Shown here: in pieces, positions 30,801 to 39,610 of the stretch
Position numbering within the stretch: position 1 is the stretch's first letter
Layout of the letters: each line of letters begins with the position of its first letter
From: Chromatiales bacterium
GTDB lineage: Bacteria > Pseudomonadota > Gammaproteobacteria > JAGRGH01
Assembly (NCBI GenBank): GCA_020445605.1
Contig: JAGRGH010000033.1
Span: 1-42,906, forward strand
DNA: 42,906 nt
Direction of reading: 5' to 3'
Notes under the pieces: model-generated
The model's database searches: none
The model's input: only the letters and a program-made list of their open reading frames with translations
Told to the model about the DNA's origin: nothing
Program-made: the position numbers and the translations under genes

Positions 30801-32372
30801 CGCGACCTTGCGCAGATCCGGGCCATCCGAAAGGACATGCTCGCGGATGCTGAAAAGTCACTTTCCGAAGCTGGCAAGTCGACGAAGCGGGCCGTCAACC
30901 AGCTTGGCCAGCCGACCCCGTTCCCCGGCATCACCCCCGGAGGGAAACCCCCCGCTGCGACAGAAAAGGACATCACCGCTCGCCGGAATTTGATCGAAGA
31001 GATTACCCGTTCCCTGGAAACCCTTGATGCAAAAATCGACCGGAGTTCGAATCAAACTCTTGCGAACCAGCTTGAAGCGGTGGATCTTCAATATGCCGCT
31101 TTGGCGCGCAAGATCGAGAAGGTGGGTGGGGATACCGGCAAAGCGTTCATGACGCGCTTGGCCGAGTCGACGGGTGAATTGAAGGTCCAGATCACGGACA
31201 AATTCAATCGAGACTTGGTACGTGCGCAAGAAGAGCTGCAAAACAAGTTGGAGGACGGCGAAGCCCTGGCCGGCAAGCGTAGCAAGTTCGAGCTGGACAA
31301 GCGACTAGATGCAGTCGCCAAGTCGTACGCCGACAACTACCGGAAGATCGCGGATCTCCGGGAAACCCTGTTGCGCAACGACCTGGACACGACGCCCGCC
31401 GATCTTCAGCGGGATCGCCTGGACGGCCTCGTCCTTGAATTGCAGAACATCGAGCGGATCAAGTTCGCCAAGGAAGAATTGAATCGACTCGACGGGCAGG
31501 CCATTGACTTGATCGATCTGCGCCGCGAGCGTATCGAAGCGGTGCGATCCGCTCTCGAAGCGGGCTTCATCGACGACAAGGCGGCGGCCGAGCAGATCAA
31601 TCGAATTCACGCCGAAGCGATCCCGAACATCGTTGCTGCCGCCGAGGCTACGAAGGCATGGGCTATCGCTCATTCCGCGATCTTCAAGAGTCCCGAGGAC
31701 ATGGATCTCTACATCGCGCGGCTCGACACGATCATCAATCGGGCTCGAACGGTGCAGACCGAGTACACGACGCTGGAGAAGGTGGCGATCCGCTCGGCGA
31801 CAAACGCTGCGAACGAAGGTATCGAGAAGATGGTAGACGCCTTCGCCGACGTGGTGAGTGGGCAGAAAGGCGTCGTGAGTGGTTTCGAAGCAATCCGCCA
31901 ATCGACGATCGGGCTGTTCAAACAGTTCTTCAAGGATATCGTCGTCGCGATTGCCAAAATGGCTTTTTTCAATGCCCTCAAGCGTTCGTCGATCCCGTTT
32001 GTTTCAGACATCGGGCAGGCGGGCCTGGCGAGCGTCGGTGTCTTTCACTCGGGCGGCATCGTCGGCGCCGGCCCAAGTCGTACTCGGGTCGTGCCTTCCG
32101 CCCTGTTTGCGAATGCACCGCGGTATCACTCGGGCGGATTCGTGGGCCTGCGACCCGACGAGTACGCGGCAATCCTGCGCAAGAATGAAGAAGTCCTTTC
32201 GGAAAGCAACCCGAGGAACATCCGGAACATCGGGGCAGTTCCGGAGAAGCGCGGAAGTGGTCAGCCGGTCGTGCAGGGGCCGCTTCAAGTCCAACTCCAC
32301 CCCGACGCTATGCGCATGACCCTGCGCGACTGGTTCGAAGGTGAGCTTACCCGTTCCCTGGCTACCCGATGA
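27885..32372 (+). CDS. Tape measure protein (about 1495 aa)
   Basis: The longest gene. Residues about 1-480 are almost continuous charged coiled coil. Around residues 530-740 is the tape measure domain (TIGR02675 type): EILALAASYVGLYGAVQLAG, NQLSLSVGNNREAI, EELRGQLGDRLFGAF. Hydrophobic segments follow near 790-870 (GLALGSIIAATTIRSIGTL and ATVVKGAIGVIGSAFLGWQI), then more coiled coil and a C-terminal Gly/His-rich end with repeated FHSGGIVG and YHSGGFVG. Its length sets tail length, about 220 nm by the usual 1.5 A per residue rule (inference). I prefer GTG 27885, with GAGG ten bases before it, over TTG 27876. Confidence 0.93.
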   Translation: MIDRKEIELLIRAQLKGKQDLTTITKSIRDLELAITEQAAAAKRGESSIDDLKATLLGLQQVQDRLASNADLIGRFQRQSDAIGKTAERVERTAKAYEEYQKKLAAADSVTEKQQDRLVKLSVAAERAQTAFDRQKGNIEKLASALREAGVATDDLAGAETRVRDIAAQIGVAIGTAQQAIATYATDVRSARDALREKEQVEKDAIKTARQFAEAEDRAADAERRRAENAAEVDRILSERKARSAAQGNEFQALAEESARARTLAELKADIIARSEEQLKIEKELAKTDALGKTADEAVTAARAYGTLGRASDDLRNKGASLRDTIAGIVNPAQGARRSIEGIEQELAQLATGIRLIDGPVQEANGKFTALAAVSRELGKQATLVDGFRNQVAALRAARAEYVKARDDVRKFADQVRQGGVEGEQATAKLASASARAKVAGQALRQQVEAARASRQALADVGLETNNLAASEKRLTDAARSATSSVESLSRAVNQYGRATEDASKKVRLFGDGGRTTLSLLQRIRGEILALAASYVGLYGAVQLAGDAIQAASAREGIKNQLSLSVGNNREAIDAEYAYVKAQSDRIGIEFETAAQGYTKFAAAAALAGRKRTEIRYIWEAFAEVGRVANLSAADMQGVFKAIEQITSKGKIQAEELRGQLGDRLFGAFQVAAKALEDQFPNLDKAMERGEVSANQLIAIALKYREIVGAQLPAAINSTSAAQARFANAVLDFKLAIADSGWLETYTETIGKLTEFLRSDDGQRTAQNISRAFEAFGSLVIFLLDNLEAVKVAAGGAGLALGSIIAATTIRSIGTLVTGLKALRLWAVQAGGALGAFSAQWPILATVVKGAIGVIGSAFLGWQIGTWANEQFAIVRKGAVLLVTGLDEGWTRISYGARILFADLGEFARRGFATMVTAASNGLKGILGTFRDGLLALGNTEAAEGLGRIIDGLTVSFDVQGSKAGELRKQMERDLAQIRAIRKDMLADAEKSLSEAGKSTKRAVNQLGQPTPFPGITPGGKPPAATEKDITARRNLIEEITRSLETLDAKIDRSSNQTLANQLEAVDLQYAALARKIEKVGGDTGKAFMTRLAESTGELKVQITDKFNRDLVRAQEELQNKLEDGEALAGKRSKFELDKRLDAVAKSYADNYRKIADLRETLLRNDLDTTPADLQRDRLDGLVLELQNIERIKFAKEELNRLDGQAIDLIDLRRERIEAVRSALEAGFIDDKAAAEQINRIHAEAIPNIVAAAEATKAWAIAHSAIFKSPEDMDLYIARLDTIINRARTVQTEYTTLEKVAIRSATNAANEGIEKMVDAFADVVSGQKGVVSGFEAIRQSTIGLFKQFFKDIVVAIAKMAFFNALKRSSIPFVSDIGQAGLASVGVFHSGGIVGAGPSRTRVVPSALFANAPRYHSGGFVGLRPDEYAAILRKNEEVLSESNPRNIRNIGAVPEKRGSGQPVVQGPLQVQLHPDAMRMTLRDWFEGELTRSLATR

Positions 32373-32584
32373 TTATCGCCCTCCCGTCCTCAGTTCGCGC
32401 TGATGCATCCACCCTGGTGGTTGTTTTGGCACAGCCGTTTCGCGGCGTGACCTGGTCCCTCGATGGACCCGGTACCCTCGATGTCATTTCAAATTTCACC
32501 GACGATGCCGGTCGTGCGTACGCGAGGTTCACGCCCGCTGCGGCCGGCGACGTCGCGACCGTGAGCGCAGAATATGGCACTTAG
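32369..32584 (+). CDS. Small Ig-like domain protein (71 aa)
   Basis: A 71-residue protein that is essentially one bacterial Ig-like (Big_1-type) strand set: VTWSLDGPGTLDVIS, then FTDDAGRAYARFTPAAAGDVATV. It overlaps the tape measure stop (ATGA) and the next gene start, so it is translated in a coupled manner. A free single Ig-like domain on a tail may decorate the virion and bind carbohydrate weakly; that is known for phage Ig domains in general and not shown here. The next protein ends with a related Ig-like unit. Confidence 0.6.
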   Translation: MIIALPSSVRADASTLVVVLAQPFRGVTWSLDGPGTLDVISNFTDDAGRAYARFTPAAAGDVATVSAEYGT

Positions 32585-33515
32585 TTTACTGGCCGGTCCG
32601 ATCACCCTTACTTACAAGGGTCAGCCTGTCGTCCCTGTGTCGAGCAAAGCCACCATGTGGGCCGACGAGGTCGGTTTTGTTTTCGGGGCAAATACAGTCG
32701 ACGGTTACCTTGGGGGCCTGGTGGCAGGGCTAGACGGCGTTGCGCGGCACCGTGGCAGTTCGCATGGGGACGTGTTTGCGGCGATCGTTCACAATCTATC
32801 AGATAAGACGCTCGCGCTATGGTTATCAAACGCCACTGAATACGACAGCGCCGATCCGTTCGTTTTCGCAGGGCAAGGGGTGTCGTACCCTGTCGACTGG
32901 CAAGGACCGTTCGCGATCGTCAAAGACCGCTGGTTGAGCTGTCTGAATCAGACCCTATACTTCATCCCACTGCACACCGCCGCCGCCGCAGTGAGCGAAG
33001 TCGCGTTGCCTGTGCATCTGAATCAGTACGGGTGGATTACTCCGGGCAGGTTTCGCAACTCGATGATGATCGCCGGGCAATCCGGGGTGGGCTTTGAATA
33101 CGATTGGGTTGAAAAGTCATTTTTCGGATTCACTCGTCAATTCGGAATTACTTGCAGTGATGGCGTTTTCTATTCAAAACGACTTGGCGTCTGGTTGACT
33201 TTTTCGAGAGCTACCGGGCCGACTCGAACCGAAATGCGAATTTGGGCCGATGAAGTTGTGCCTGTGAATGCTTCCGACCCGGTTGCAGGCGGGAACGTTG
33301 AGAAGGGGCGTCCAGTCACCATGCAATCGACTTTGACCGGCGCGCATGGTGATCCCTGCATAGGGTTTCCGGTAAATTGGTCGATCGTTGCTGGCCAGGG
33401 TTTCATCAACCCGACCCAATCCGTGAGCAATGAAAACGGGACCGCCGAAACCACTTTGATACTCGGGGCTCAGGCGAGCGGCAATATTCAAATTCAAGCA
33501 GACTGGGTGTTTTGA
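32574..33515 (+). CDS. Tail protein with C-terminal Ig-like domain (313 aa)
   Basis: A 313-residue tail-region protein. The first about 225 residues (for example GVSYPVDWQGPFAIVKDRW and WITPGRFRNSMMIAG) have no family I recognise; the C-terminal part (about 235-313) reads VVPVNASDPVAGG, then VNWSIVAGQGFINPT and NENGTAETTLIL, an Ig-like unit resembling the preceding small protein. It is probably a virion surface or tail-tip component. AT content rises towards the 3' end. The start at 32574 lies 11 bases before the previous stop. Confidence 0.65.
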   Translation: MALSLLAGPITLTYKGQPVVPVSSKATMWADEVGFVFGANTVDGYLGGLVAGLDGVARHRGSSHGDVFAAIVHNLSDKTLALWLSNATEYDSADPFVFAGQGVSYPVDWQGPFAIVKDRWLSCLNQTLYFIPLHTAAAAVSEVALPVHLNQYGWITPGRFRNSMMIAGQSGVGFEYDWVEKSFFGFTRQFGITCSDGVFYSKRLGVWLTFSRATGPTRTEMRIWADEVVPVNASDPVAGGNVEKGRPVTMQSTLTGAHGDPCIGFPVNWSIVAGQGFINPTQSVSNENGTAETTLILGAQASGNIQIQADWVF

Positions 33516-34684
33516 TGCCTTTGAAGAAAGTCTTCGAAACGGTAAATATCCCTTACCGAGATTATCGGCGCCCATTCGGCACCGGGATTTATGCATCATT
33601 TCCGGATTCCCACCCGGAACTCATTGCGCCGCCACGTCAGTATTACGAAACCCTATGGTTTTCGAATCAAGGGGGGATTCAGGGGTTGTTCACAGAAGGC
33701 GGTCAAGATAGCCCTGTTATCATTTGTCTGCAGGCCAAAGTTCAGACTGTCGAATGGCCTGGCTATCAAATGGTGATCTATCGTTTTAACGGGGTCACGG
33801 GTGATGCATATTCATACGAAGAACTGCCATTCGATATTGATGCCCTAATTTCGCCGGCTTATCTGTATATGCGGTATATGACGACAGTGGGTGACGGAAA
33901 CTACTGGAGTTCAAACGGCCTGTCGCAGCCAATACGGAAATTCGATCGGCCGTTGGGTTCGGTGATAGCCTCTATTGAAAATAACTTTTGGGGGAAAAAT
34001 CCGGATGACAACCCGTCATTGCAGCCTGCCCCTTATCTATTCTTTATCGATGAACCTAACGATCTGGTAGTAGGGTATCCCTATTATTTCGGATCTCCGT
34101 ACGGTAATGTGAAAACTGGTCTTTACGTGTGGCGTTTTTCTGACGGTGCCTTTATTCGTCGGATACCAGTGATCGGGCAAGGCAGTGATGTTTTCCGCGA
34201 AGACGGCACGCGCTGCTACGCAGTTTCAACAACCGGAATTCTAACCCTGGTTAATTACGCGAGCGGCGAAGTTCTCGGGGTGCTTGGCTTTGGTACACAA
34301 TTTGAAAAGGCTTACGGCAGAGTTCGATTTGCATGGGATCGTTTCTATCGAAGGATTCTCGTCGCAATCTGGACATCAGATAACGCCGATGGATCTTCTA
34401 CCGTCAAGGTCGAAGCGTACTATCCACAATCGTCTGTCGTTGGAATGAGTAAGCCGATCCCTCTTGCGGTTCCACGAAAAGGGCGTACAGTTCCACTTTT
34501 AGTTGAAGTGCGAGGGGACGCCGGGGAATTTGTACAGGCGCAAATGATCGACCAGGTGTCGTCAGGACAGGCGAGCGTCAAGCCGGCCCGGAAAGCGACC
34601 GATGGTTACGGGTGCGCGACGTTCTCGATGAAATGCACGGATACCGGAACTGTAACAACTGACGCAAGCACGGTGATTGAATGA
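33515..34684 (+). CDS. Tail-associated protein, unknown, Ig-like end (389 aa)
   Basis: A 389-residue protein rich in Tyr, Trp, Phe and Gly (GDGNYWSSNGLSQPIRKF, YLFFIDEPNDLVVGYP), suggestive of a beta-propeller or jelly-roll surface protein. The last about 80 residues (VPLLVEVRGDAG, then ATDGYGCATFSM) resemble a Big_1-like domain. The DNA is visibly richer in A/T than the genes on either side and uses different codons, hinting at separate ancestry. It starts at ATG 33515, overlapping the previous stop. A host-recognition role is inferred from position and composition only. Confidence 0.65.
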   Translation: MPLKKVFETVNIPYRDYRRPFGTGIYASFPDSHPELIAPPRQYYETLWFSNQGGIQGLFTEGGQDSPVIICLQAKVQTVEWPGYQMVIYRFNGVTGDAYSYEELPFDIDALISPAYLYMRYMTTVGDGNYWSSNGLSQPIRKFDRPLGSVIASIENNFWGKNPDDNPSLQPAPYLFFIDEPNDLVVGYPYYFGSPYGNVKTGLYVWRFSDGAFIRRIPVIGQGSDVFREDGTRCYAVSTTGILTLVNYASGEVLGVLGFGTQFEKAYGRVRFAWDRFYRRILVAIWTSDNADGSSTVKVEAYYPQSSVVGMSKPIPLAVPRKGRTVPLLVEVRGDAGEFVQAQMIDQVSSGQASVKPARKATDGYGCATFSMKCTDTGTVTTDASTVIE

Positions 34685-35217
34685 CAACTCTTACCAGCTC
34701 GGCAACCCTGGCAATCGGTGACGCCCCGACCGCGGTCGAGTCCGTTCAAATCAACGTCATTCCCGTTGCTGCCCCTGGCACTGGCAAGGGGCGCCTCGTG
34801 CACCCGACTCTCGGGACGTACGATTACCACTACAAGCCCGATGCCTGGCGCAATTTCGACGGCGATATCGTCGTCCCGCCGGTATGGGGTTCTGCGCAGA
34901 CCCTGACGAGTGCGACCAATGCCGTTTGGCCTGGCTCCATCCGTGATGTCACCGTGGAAGAGCTGTGGACCGGCGAAGGCGGGATCTCGATGCGCACCGA
35001 ACAACTGCGCATGTTCCTGGCCATGTGGGCGACCCCGGTCGATCCGGCCGATGGTGCAATCGAGTGGTATCCGAGCTACACGTCATCACTTGGATTCAAA
35101 GTCGCAATCGTCGAAGTGATCTCGGGCCAGCAAGTTACTTTTGACGACCTGGCCCGTGCCAAGGATCGATTGCGCTACCCGGTCACTTTGAAAATGAGGA
35201 TTCTCGATCGTGCGTGA
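34681..35217 (+). CDS. Tail protein, unknown (178 aa)
   Basis: A 178-residue protein beginning MTTLTSSATLAIGDAPTAVES and continuing with VHPTLGTYDYHYKPDAWRNFDG and a C-terminal SLGFKVAIVEVISGQQVTFDD. It looks like a beta-sandwich with paired strands, perhaps a distal tail protein analogue, as it lies just before the hub-like gene. Start and stop overlap the neighbours. A CAAGTTACTTTTG palindrome member lies inside it at 35131-35141. Confidence 0.65.
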   Translation: MTTLTSSATLAIGDAPTAVESVQINVIPVAAPGTGKGRLVHPTLGTYDYHYKPDAWRNFDGDIVVPPVWGSAQTLTSATNAVWPGSIRDVTVEELWTGEGGISMRTEQLRMFLAMWATPVDPADGAIEWYPSYTSSLGFKVAIVEVISGQQVTFDDLARAKDRLRYPVTLKMRILDRA

Positions 35218-36667
35218 TGACGTCAGCGCGTATGCATCGAAAGACGTTGCTCGGAACGTCTCGATCAAGGTGTTTGCGAGTTCGACTTGGGCCGCCCTCG
35301 TGTCCGAAACCGCAACTGGTGGTTTCGAGCTGGGGCCGTTCGCCGCATCTTGCCGTCACTCTTCGTCTGAGCTTGCCGTCAACCTGACGTTCTCAAATGA
35401 ACTGTATGGGGCTAATCAGCCGAAGCCGGGCGACCTGGTTTCGGTCGTTGTCGACGGCATGGTCAGCTTTAACGGCCAGATCGAATCCGTGTCGGACTAT
35501 CGCGAACAGCGGGGCAATCGCAGCATGTCGATCACCGCGAGATCGCGCGACGCCACGCCAAACTGGCGGGATCTGCGGTGGACTACGGAAATCTACCCCC
35601 CTGGAAGTGACGTGATGCAGATTGTGCGCGACGTCTTGCGGGGCCTTGGCATGACAGGGACGCAAGTCCGTCTGCCGAACACCAGTGTTCGTACAGTGCA
35701 TTCCGGGGTACAGCTTGCCGATATGGACGCCTGGCGGATGCTGGAAGCGTTGTTCTTCCCGCTGCTGGCCTATCCGACGATCGATGCGGTCGGGCGTTTT
35801 CATTTCATGGACCGCGACGTCACCCGAGAAGCCGACGTCGAGCTGGGGTCGGATCGGGTAGTTTCGATTCAAGGGTCAAGGTCGAAGGCCCCGATTACGG
35901 CAATGCGGATCAAATGGCTTGACCCGAGCATGACCAAGTCGATTCAGCAGTCGCAGAAGCTTGCGACAGTGAGTCTGACGGCTGGATTCTTCCAACAGCA
36001 TCAAAAGCAACGCACTTATTGGTCTGACGATCGCAGGCAGCGCGCGCAAAACACTTACATGGAAATCATTCAGTCGGTGAACAGCGGCTTATTGCCAGTC
36101 GGCGATGAGGATTATGAAATCATCGACGACTGGCACGGGAAAGTCACAGTTACTACAAAAGCCTGGGTGCCAACCTTGGCAACGGCCGCAATCGTTGCAA
36201 AACTCGCGGCTCACAAAATTCCGGATTACGCACCCCCTTTCGGTGGGCCGACGATTCCGATCGGCCGTATTGTTGAGGGGACGGCGGACGTGTTTCTGTT
36301 TTTAACGATGATGTCAATCGGCAGTGGGGTCTACGACATCTACGGTGAACCTTTCGAGTGGATTCACCAAATCAACACGACCGAAGCTTACAACGATGCT
36401 TCGCCAGATTGGATTCGAAATGAAGTTGAAATCGAATCCGATTTGATCGTATCAAGCGAGCACGCGCAATCACTGGCCGCATCTGAGCTGCTGTATCGCA
36501 GCTATGAGCCGCAGTCCTGGAATGCCACGATCGTCGACGATCTGCGTATCGAGAAGGGCGATATCGTCGCCCTGGCTGACGGCTCCAGGCTCTACGTGAC
36601 CGACTACAACCGCGATTTGAGCCGCGGGGCACCGGCCGTCCTTGCCTTGCAGGGGTTCCGGGTATGA
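35210..36667 (+). CDS. Baseplate hub / tail-tip protein (485 aa)
   Basis: A 485-residue protein probably of the gp27/gpD-type hub fold. Visible features are PKPGDLVSVVVDGMVSFNGQ (residues about 67-86), a typical hub beta-barrel strand pair, VRDVLRGLGM, and VSIQGSRSKAPITAMRI. The GTG at 35210 follows GAGGA at nine bases. It lies between distal tail-like and small baseplate proteins. The fold assignment is by pattern and gene order; an enzymatic domain such as a lysozyme or peptidase was not seen. Confidence 0.7.
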   Translation: MRDDVSAYASKDVARNVSIKVFASSTWAALVSETATGGFELGPFAASCRHSSSELAVNLTFSNELYGANQPKPGDLVSVVVDGMVSFNGQIESVSDYREQRGNRSMSITARSRDATPNWRDLRWTTEIYPPGSDVMQIVRDVLRGLGMTGTQVRLPNTSVRTVHSGVQLADMDAWRMLEALFFPLLAYPTIDAVGRFHFMDRDVTREADVELGSDRVVSIQGSRSKAPITAMRIKWLDPSMTKSIQQSQKLATVSLTAGFFQQHQKQRTYWSDDRRQRAQNTYMEIIQSVNSGLLPVGDEDYEIIDDWHGKVTVTTKAWVPTLATAAIVAKLAAHKIPDYAPPFGGPTIPIGRIVEGTADVFLFLTMMSIGSGVYDIYGEPFEWIHQINTTEAYNDASPDWIRNEVEIESDLIVSSEHAQSLAASELLYRSYEPQSWNATIVDDLRIEKGDIVALADGSRLYVTDYNRDLSRGAPAVLALQGFRV

Positions 36668-37182
36668 GCGGGCTATTAACCTACCTTTCGCAAGCGGTCG
36701 TCGACGGCAGTGTGCGCGAGATCGACGGAAAGGTGCTTTCTCGCCCGGCCTTACTCGTGTCGGACGGGGTTGGGGCCACCTATGCCTGCGACGTCGACAT
36801 CGGCCAGGTGGGGCGCAATGCCGTGACGGCCGAAGAAGAGGCCGTCCCGCTGCGAAATGTGCCAATTTCGACCGGCGTGCGCGAGCTGACGTATGCCGAT
36901 GTCGGTTCGGCGGTGCGCTTGCGTCGATCGGACAGCGGGCGTTTCGAGATCGTCGGCTTTTCCCGTCGCGCGCCTGGCAACTACACACGGGTTCCGGTGA
37001 CGGTGCCCGAGCCCGCCATCGGTCCGGTTCAGTACGACATCGGCGCGGTGGTTGAAATTGGATTGAGTACCAGGGTCATCCCATACGACGAGCTGCAGGA
37101 TCTGCCCGGAGGTTACGGGGCCGTCCCGTATGGCGCTTACGGTATCTATCGCGGATCAATACTTATTGAGATCAAAGCATGA
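36664..37182 (+). CDS. Tail / baseplate protein (172 aa)
   Basis: A 172-residue beta-rich protein starting MSGLLTYLSQAVVDGSVREID. The N-terminal half has small barrel-like strands (SRPALLVSDGVGATYACDVD) and the C-terminal part is Gly/Tyr-rich (PGGYGAVPYGAYGIYRG). It is translated in coupling with the hub gene before (ATGA) and the fibre gene after. It may connect hub and fibre; this rests on position alone. Confidence 0.65.
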   Translation: MSGLLTYLSQAVVDGSVREIDGKVLSRPALLVSDGVGATYACDVDIGQVGRNAVTAEEEAVPLRNVPISTGVRELTYADVGSAVRLRRSDSGRFEIVGFSRRAPGNYTRVPVTVPEPAIGPVQYDIGAVVEIGLSTRVIPYDELQDLPGGYGAVPYGAYGIYRGSILIEIKA

Positions 37183-38570
37183 CTATTGCATTGCAACGAT
37201 TCGTCAACGGCGACACCGCGTACATCGGAAAGCACAATTCAAACGCGAGTGCGATCGAAACGGCGATCAATTCGCTCGAATCCGCTGTCGCCGCACAAGT
37301 GGCCGCCGCTGGAAAGTTCCTTGCCTTGACCGATGCTCCAGGTAGCTACGTCGGTAGCGCCAACAAGGTCGTCACGGTAAAGGCAACGGAAGACGGCTTG
37401 CAGTTCTCCGATGCCGCGGCCCCATCATCCTTCGTTGGATTGAGCGACACCCCGGCGGCATTCACTGCGCACGCCGGGCAGCGGGTTGAAGTCAACGGGA
37501 CGGAGGACGCCCTTGTTTTCGTCGATAACGGCTTTCTCAATCTCGGGGACACGCCGACAGACTACGGCGGGCACGGCACAAAGTTAATTGCGGTCAAGTC
37601 CGACGAAAGCGGGGTCGAGTTTGTCGCGGCTTCCGCCCCATCCAGTTTGCTTGGATTGAGCGATACGCCCGCGGCTTTCACGTCTCAAGGGGGCAAGGTT
37701 CTGGCGGTAAACGTTACCGAAGATGCTGTCGAGTTCATCGACATTGTCGGAGCCACTGGCGGCACGTTCCTCGGGCTGACGGACACCCCGGCGGCCTTCA
37801 CAGGCGAAGCGGGCAACGCACTGGTTGTTAACGCCACCGAAGATGGCGTCGATTTTGCGCCAATCGTACCGACCAGTTTTCTCGCGTTGAGCGATACTCC
37901 GGCAGCTTACACAGGGCTTGCTTACAAGCTTCTGATGATCAACGGCGACGAGGACGGCATCGAAGTTACGGACGCCGCAACGCCGACCAGCTTCATTGGT
38001 CTGACGGATTCGCCGGGTTCCTACGCGGGCCAGGGTGGACGGTTCGTCCAGGTGGCCGGGGACGCCTCGGGCTTGACCTTCGTCGACATTGTGAGTGGTG
38101 ATATTTCCGACATTTCGGAAACGATCCAGGACGTAGTGGCCGCAGCTTTGATCGGGGCCGGGCTCACTGTCGGCTACGACGATCCCAGCGGTCAAATAAC
38201 AATAACTTTGCCGGCACAACCGTACGTGATGGGAACGACCATCAACGGTAAGCCGGCGGCAAACTCCAGACTGTTGTATCACCCTGTCCCTGGTGGAATT
38301 ACTGCAACCATCCCTGCGGGAATGACCAATACGCGATTTGAAGCGTCGACGGCGGCAACAGCTCAAACAGATTTTGACGTTCAAAAAAACGGGGTCAGTG
38401 TAGGCACGATTCGATTCGCTGCCGCCGGTACTGTGGCCACGTTCATTGCGGCGTCCGCGATCACCCTGGACGGCAGCGCAGGCGATTACCTGGAAGTTTT
38501 TGCGCCAGGTACTCAGGATGCAACGCTGTCCGATATCGGCGGTTCAATTTATTCGACGAGGGCTTCGTAA
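37179..38570 (+). CDS. Tail fibre with seven tandem repeats (463 aa)
   Basis: After a 46-residue N-terminal segment, likely the attachment part (MTIALQRFVNGDTAYIGKHN), come seven repeats of 34-40 residues, about 47-308, each of the form FLGLTDTPAAFTGxxGxxLxVNxTEDGVEF. They start at about 47, 85, 119, 157, 197, 234 and 272. A distinct C-terminal domain (about 309-463) with VAAALIGAGLTVGYDD and PVPGGITATIPAG strands follows and may form the trimer tip. Repeats of this DTP...EDG kind are familiar from phage fibres. It starts within the previous stop. Confidence 0.82.
   Translation: MTIALQRFVNGDTAYIGKHNSNASAIETAINSLESAVAAQVAAAGKFLALTDAPGSYVGSANKVVTVKATEDGLQFSDAAAPSSFVGLSDTPAAFTAHAGQRVEVNGTEDALVFVDNGFLNLGDTPTDYGGHGTKLIAVKSDESGVEFVAASAPSSLLGLSDTPAAFTSQGGKVLAVNVTEDAVEFIDIVGATGGTFLGLTDTPAAFTGEAGNALVVNATEDGVDFAPIVPTSFLALSDTPAAYTGLAYKLLMINGDEDGIEVTDAATPTSFIGLTDSPGSYAGQGGRFVQVAGDASGLTFVDIVSGDISDISETIQDVVAAALIGAGLTVGYDDPSGQITITLPAQPYVMGTTINGKPAANSRLLYHPVPGGITATIPAGMTNTRFEASTAATAQTDFDVQKNGVSVGTIRFAAAGTVATFIAASAITLDGSAGDYLEVFAPGTQDATLSDIGGSIYSTRAS
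37317..38102 (+). repeat. Seven-fold coding repeat in the fibre gene
   Basis: DNA encoding the seven about 37-codon units. The copies have diverged (DTPAAF, DTPAAY, DTPTDY, DSPGSY, DAPGSY variants), so the array is old enough not to be a recent tandem duplication, but recombination between copies could still change fibre length. Confidence 0.75.
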
Positions 38571-39610
38571 TGGCACTGCTTTGGCACGACGGGTTCAATC
38601 TCCAGGACGCCGACGACGTAAAACTGTTTTACGACTCCCTGGCTGGAGGGGTCAATTGCGGTAATACGCAACCCCGTACCGGGCAAAGTTACTTCAGGGC
38701 GTTTGCCAGCGGCACCGTCGATATTCGAAAGAATATTTCCCCTGGCAGCACTACGCTAATCATTGGTTTCGGCTTTCGGATCGACAGCGGAAGCAGTGCG
38801 ACAGAAACGACGATTTTCGAGGTAGGTGAAAGTGCGATCACGCACTTGACGCTTCGGCTCGTGAGTTCAACCGGGCTTATTCGTCTTTACGATGGGGCCG
38901 GTTCCATGCTTGCCGAGGGGGCTACCGTGTTTCCGATCGGACAGGGTGCGAACGACTGGCGATTTGTTGAACTGAAAGTCACCCTGGCGGACTCCGGTTC
39001 CTACGAATTGAAAATCGAAAATGCGGTTGAGTTTTCCGGGTCTGCGGATCTCAATAACGGCGGGACCGGGGTTGCGACCTATGTCGCGATGAGAAACACA
39101 AACGGTTCTGTTTTCGCTGCATGGGACGATTTGTATGTACTCGACAACACAGGTTCGGATTTGAACGACTATTTGACAAGTTCGTTCAAAATCGAAAGCC
39201 TCTTCGTCACTGCAGCCGGGGACTTGGCGCAGTGGACTCCCAGCGCCGGATCGAATTACCAGAATGTCGACGAGAACACAGCGTCTGGCCATGACGGAGA
39301 CACGACATACAATTCTGCAGGCTCTACGGGCCTGATCGATGCGCACAATTGCGCGGACTTGACCGGGAGCCCGAGTACGATCCTGGCTGTTTGCGGAGGG
39401 ATGATTGCTCGAAACGACGACGTCGGATCATCGGCAGTGAAAATTGGGGTGCGTAGCTCCGGTGTTGCCAGCACAGAAACCGAGCGAACGCTTCAGCCGG
39501 CCTACGATGGGTATCACGGTGATTATCAAAAACTAGATCCGAACACCGGATCGGCATGGGCGTTGTCTGCGGTTAATGCCGCACAGGTGCAGTACGAGAG
39601 GACGACATAA
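38570..39610 (+). CDS. Lectin-like tail/receptor-binding protein (346 aa)
   Basis: A 346-residue protein. Residues about 45-190 have the alternating strands of a concanavalin A-like jelly roll (SPGSTTLIIGFGFRIDSGS, FVELKVTLADSGSYELKI, WDDLYVLDNTGSD), a pattern I know from phage virion proteins that precede the lysis genes. The rest (about 200-346, FVTAAGDLAQWTPSAGSNYQ, VCGGMIARNDD) is another beta-rich domain. It probably binds the receptor or decorates the tail. The start overlaps the fibre stop (TAATG). A palindrome member CAAAGTTACTTC is at 38684-38695. Confidence 0.75.
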   Translation: MALLWHDGFNLQDADDVKLFYDSLAGGVNCGNTQPRTGQSYFRAFASGTVDIRKNISPGSTTLIIGFGFRIDSGSSATETTIFEVGESAITHLTLRLVSSTGLIRLYDGAGSMLAEGATVFPIGQGANDWRFVELKVTLADSGSYELKIENAVEFSGSADLNNGGTGVATYVAMRNTNGSVFAAWDDLYVLDNTGSDLNDYLTSSFKIESLFVTAAGDLAQWTPSAGSNYQNVDENTASGHDGDTTYNSAGSTGLIDAHNCADLTGSPSTILAVCGGMIARNDDVGSSAVKIGVRSSGVASTETERTLQPAYDGYHGDYQKLDPNTGSAWALSAVNAAQVQYERTT

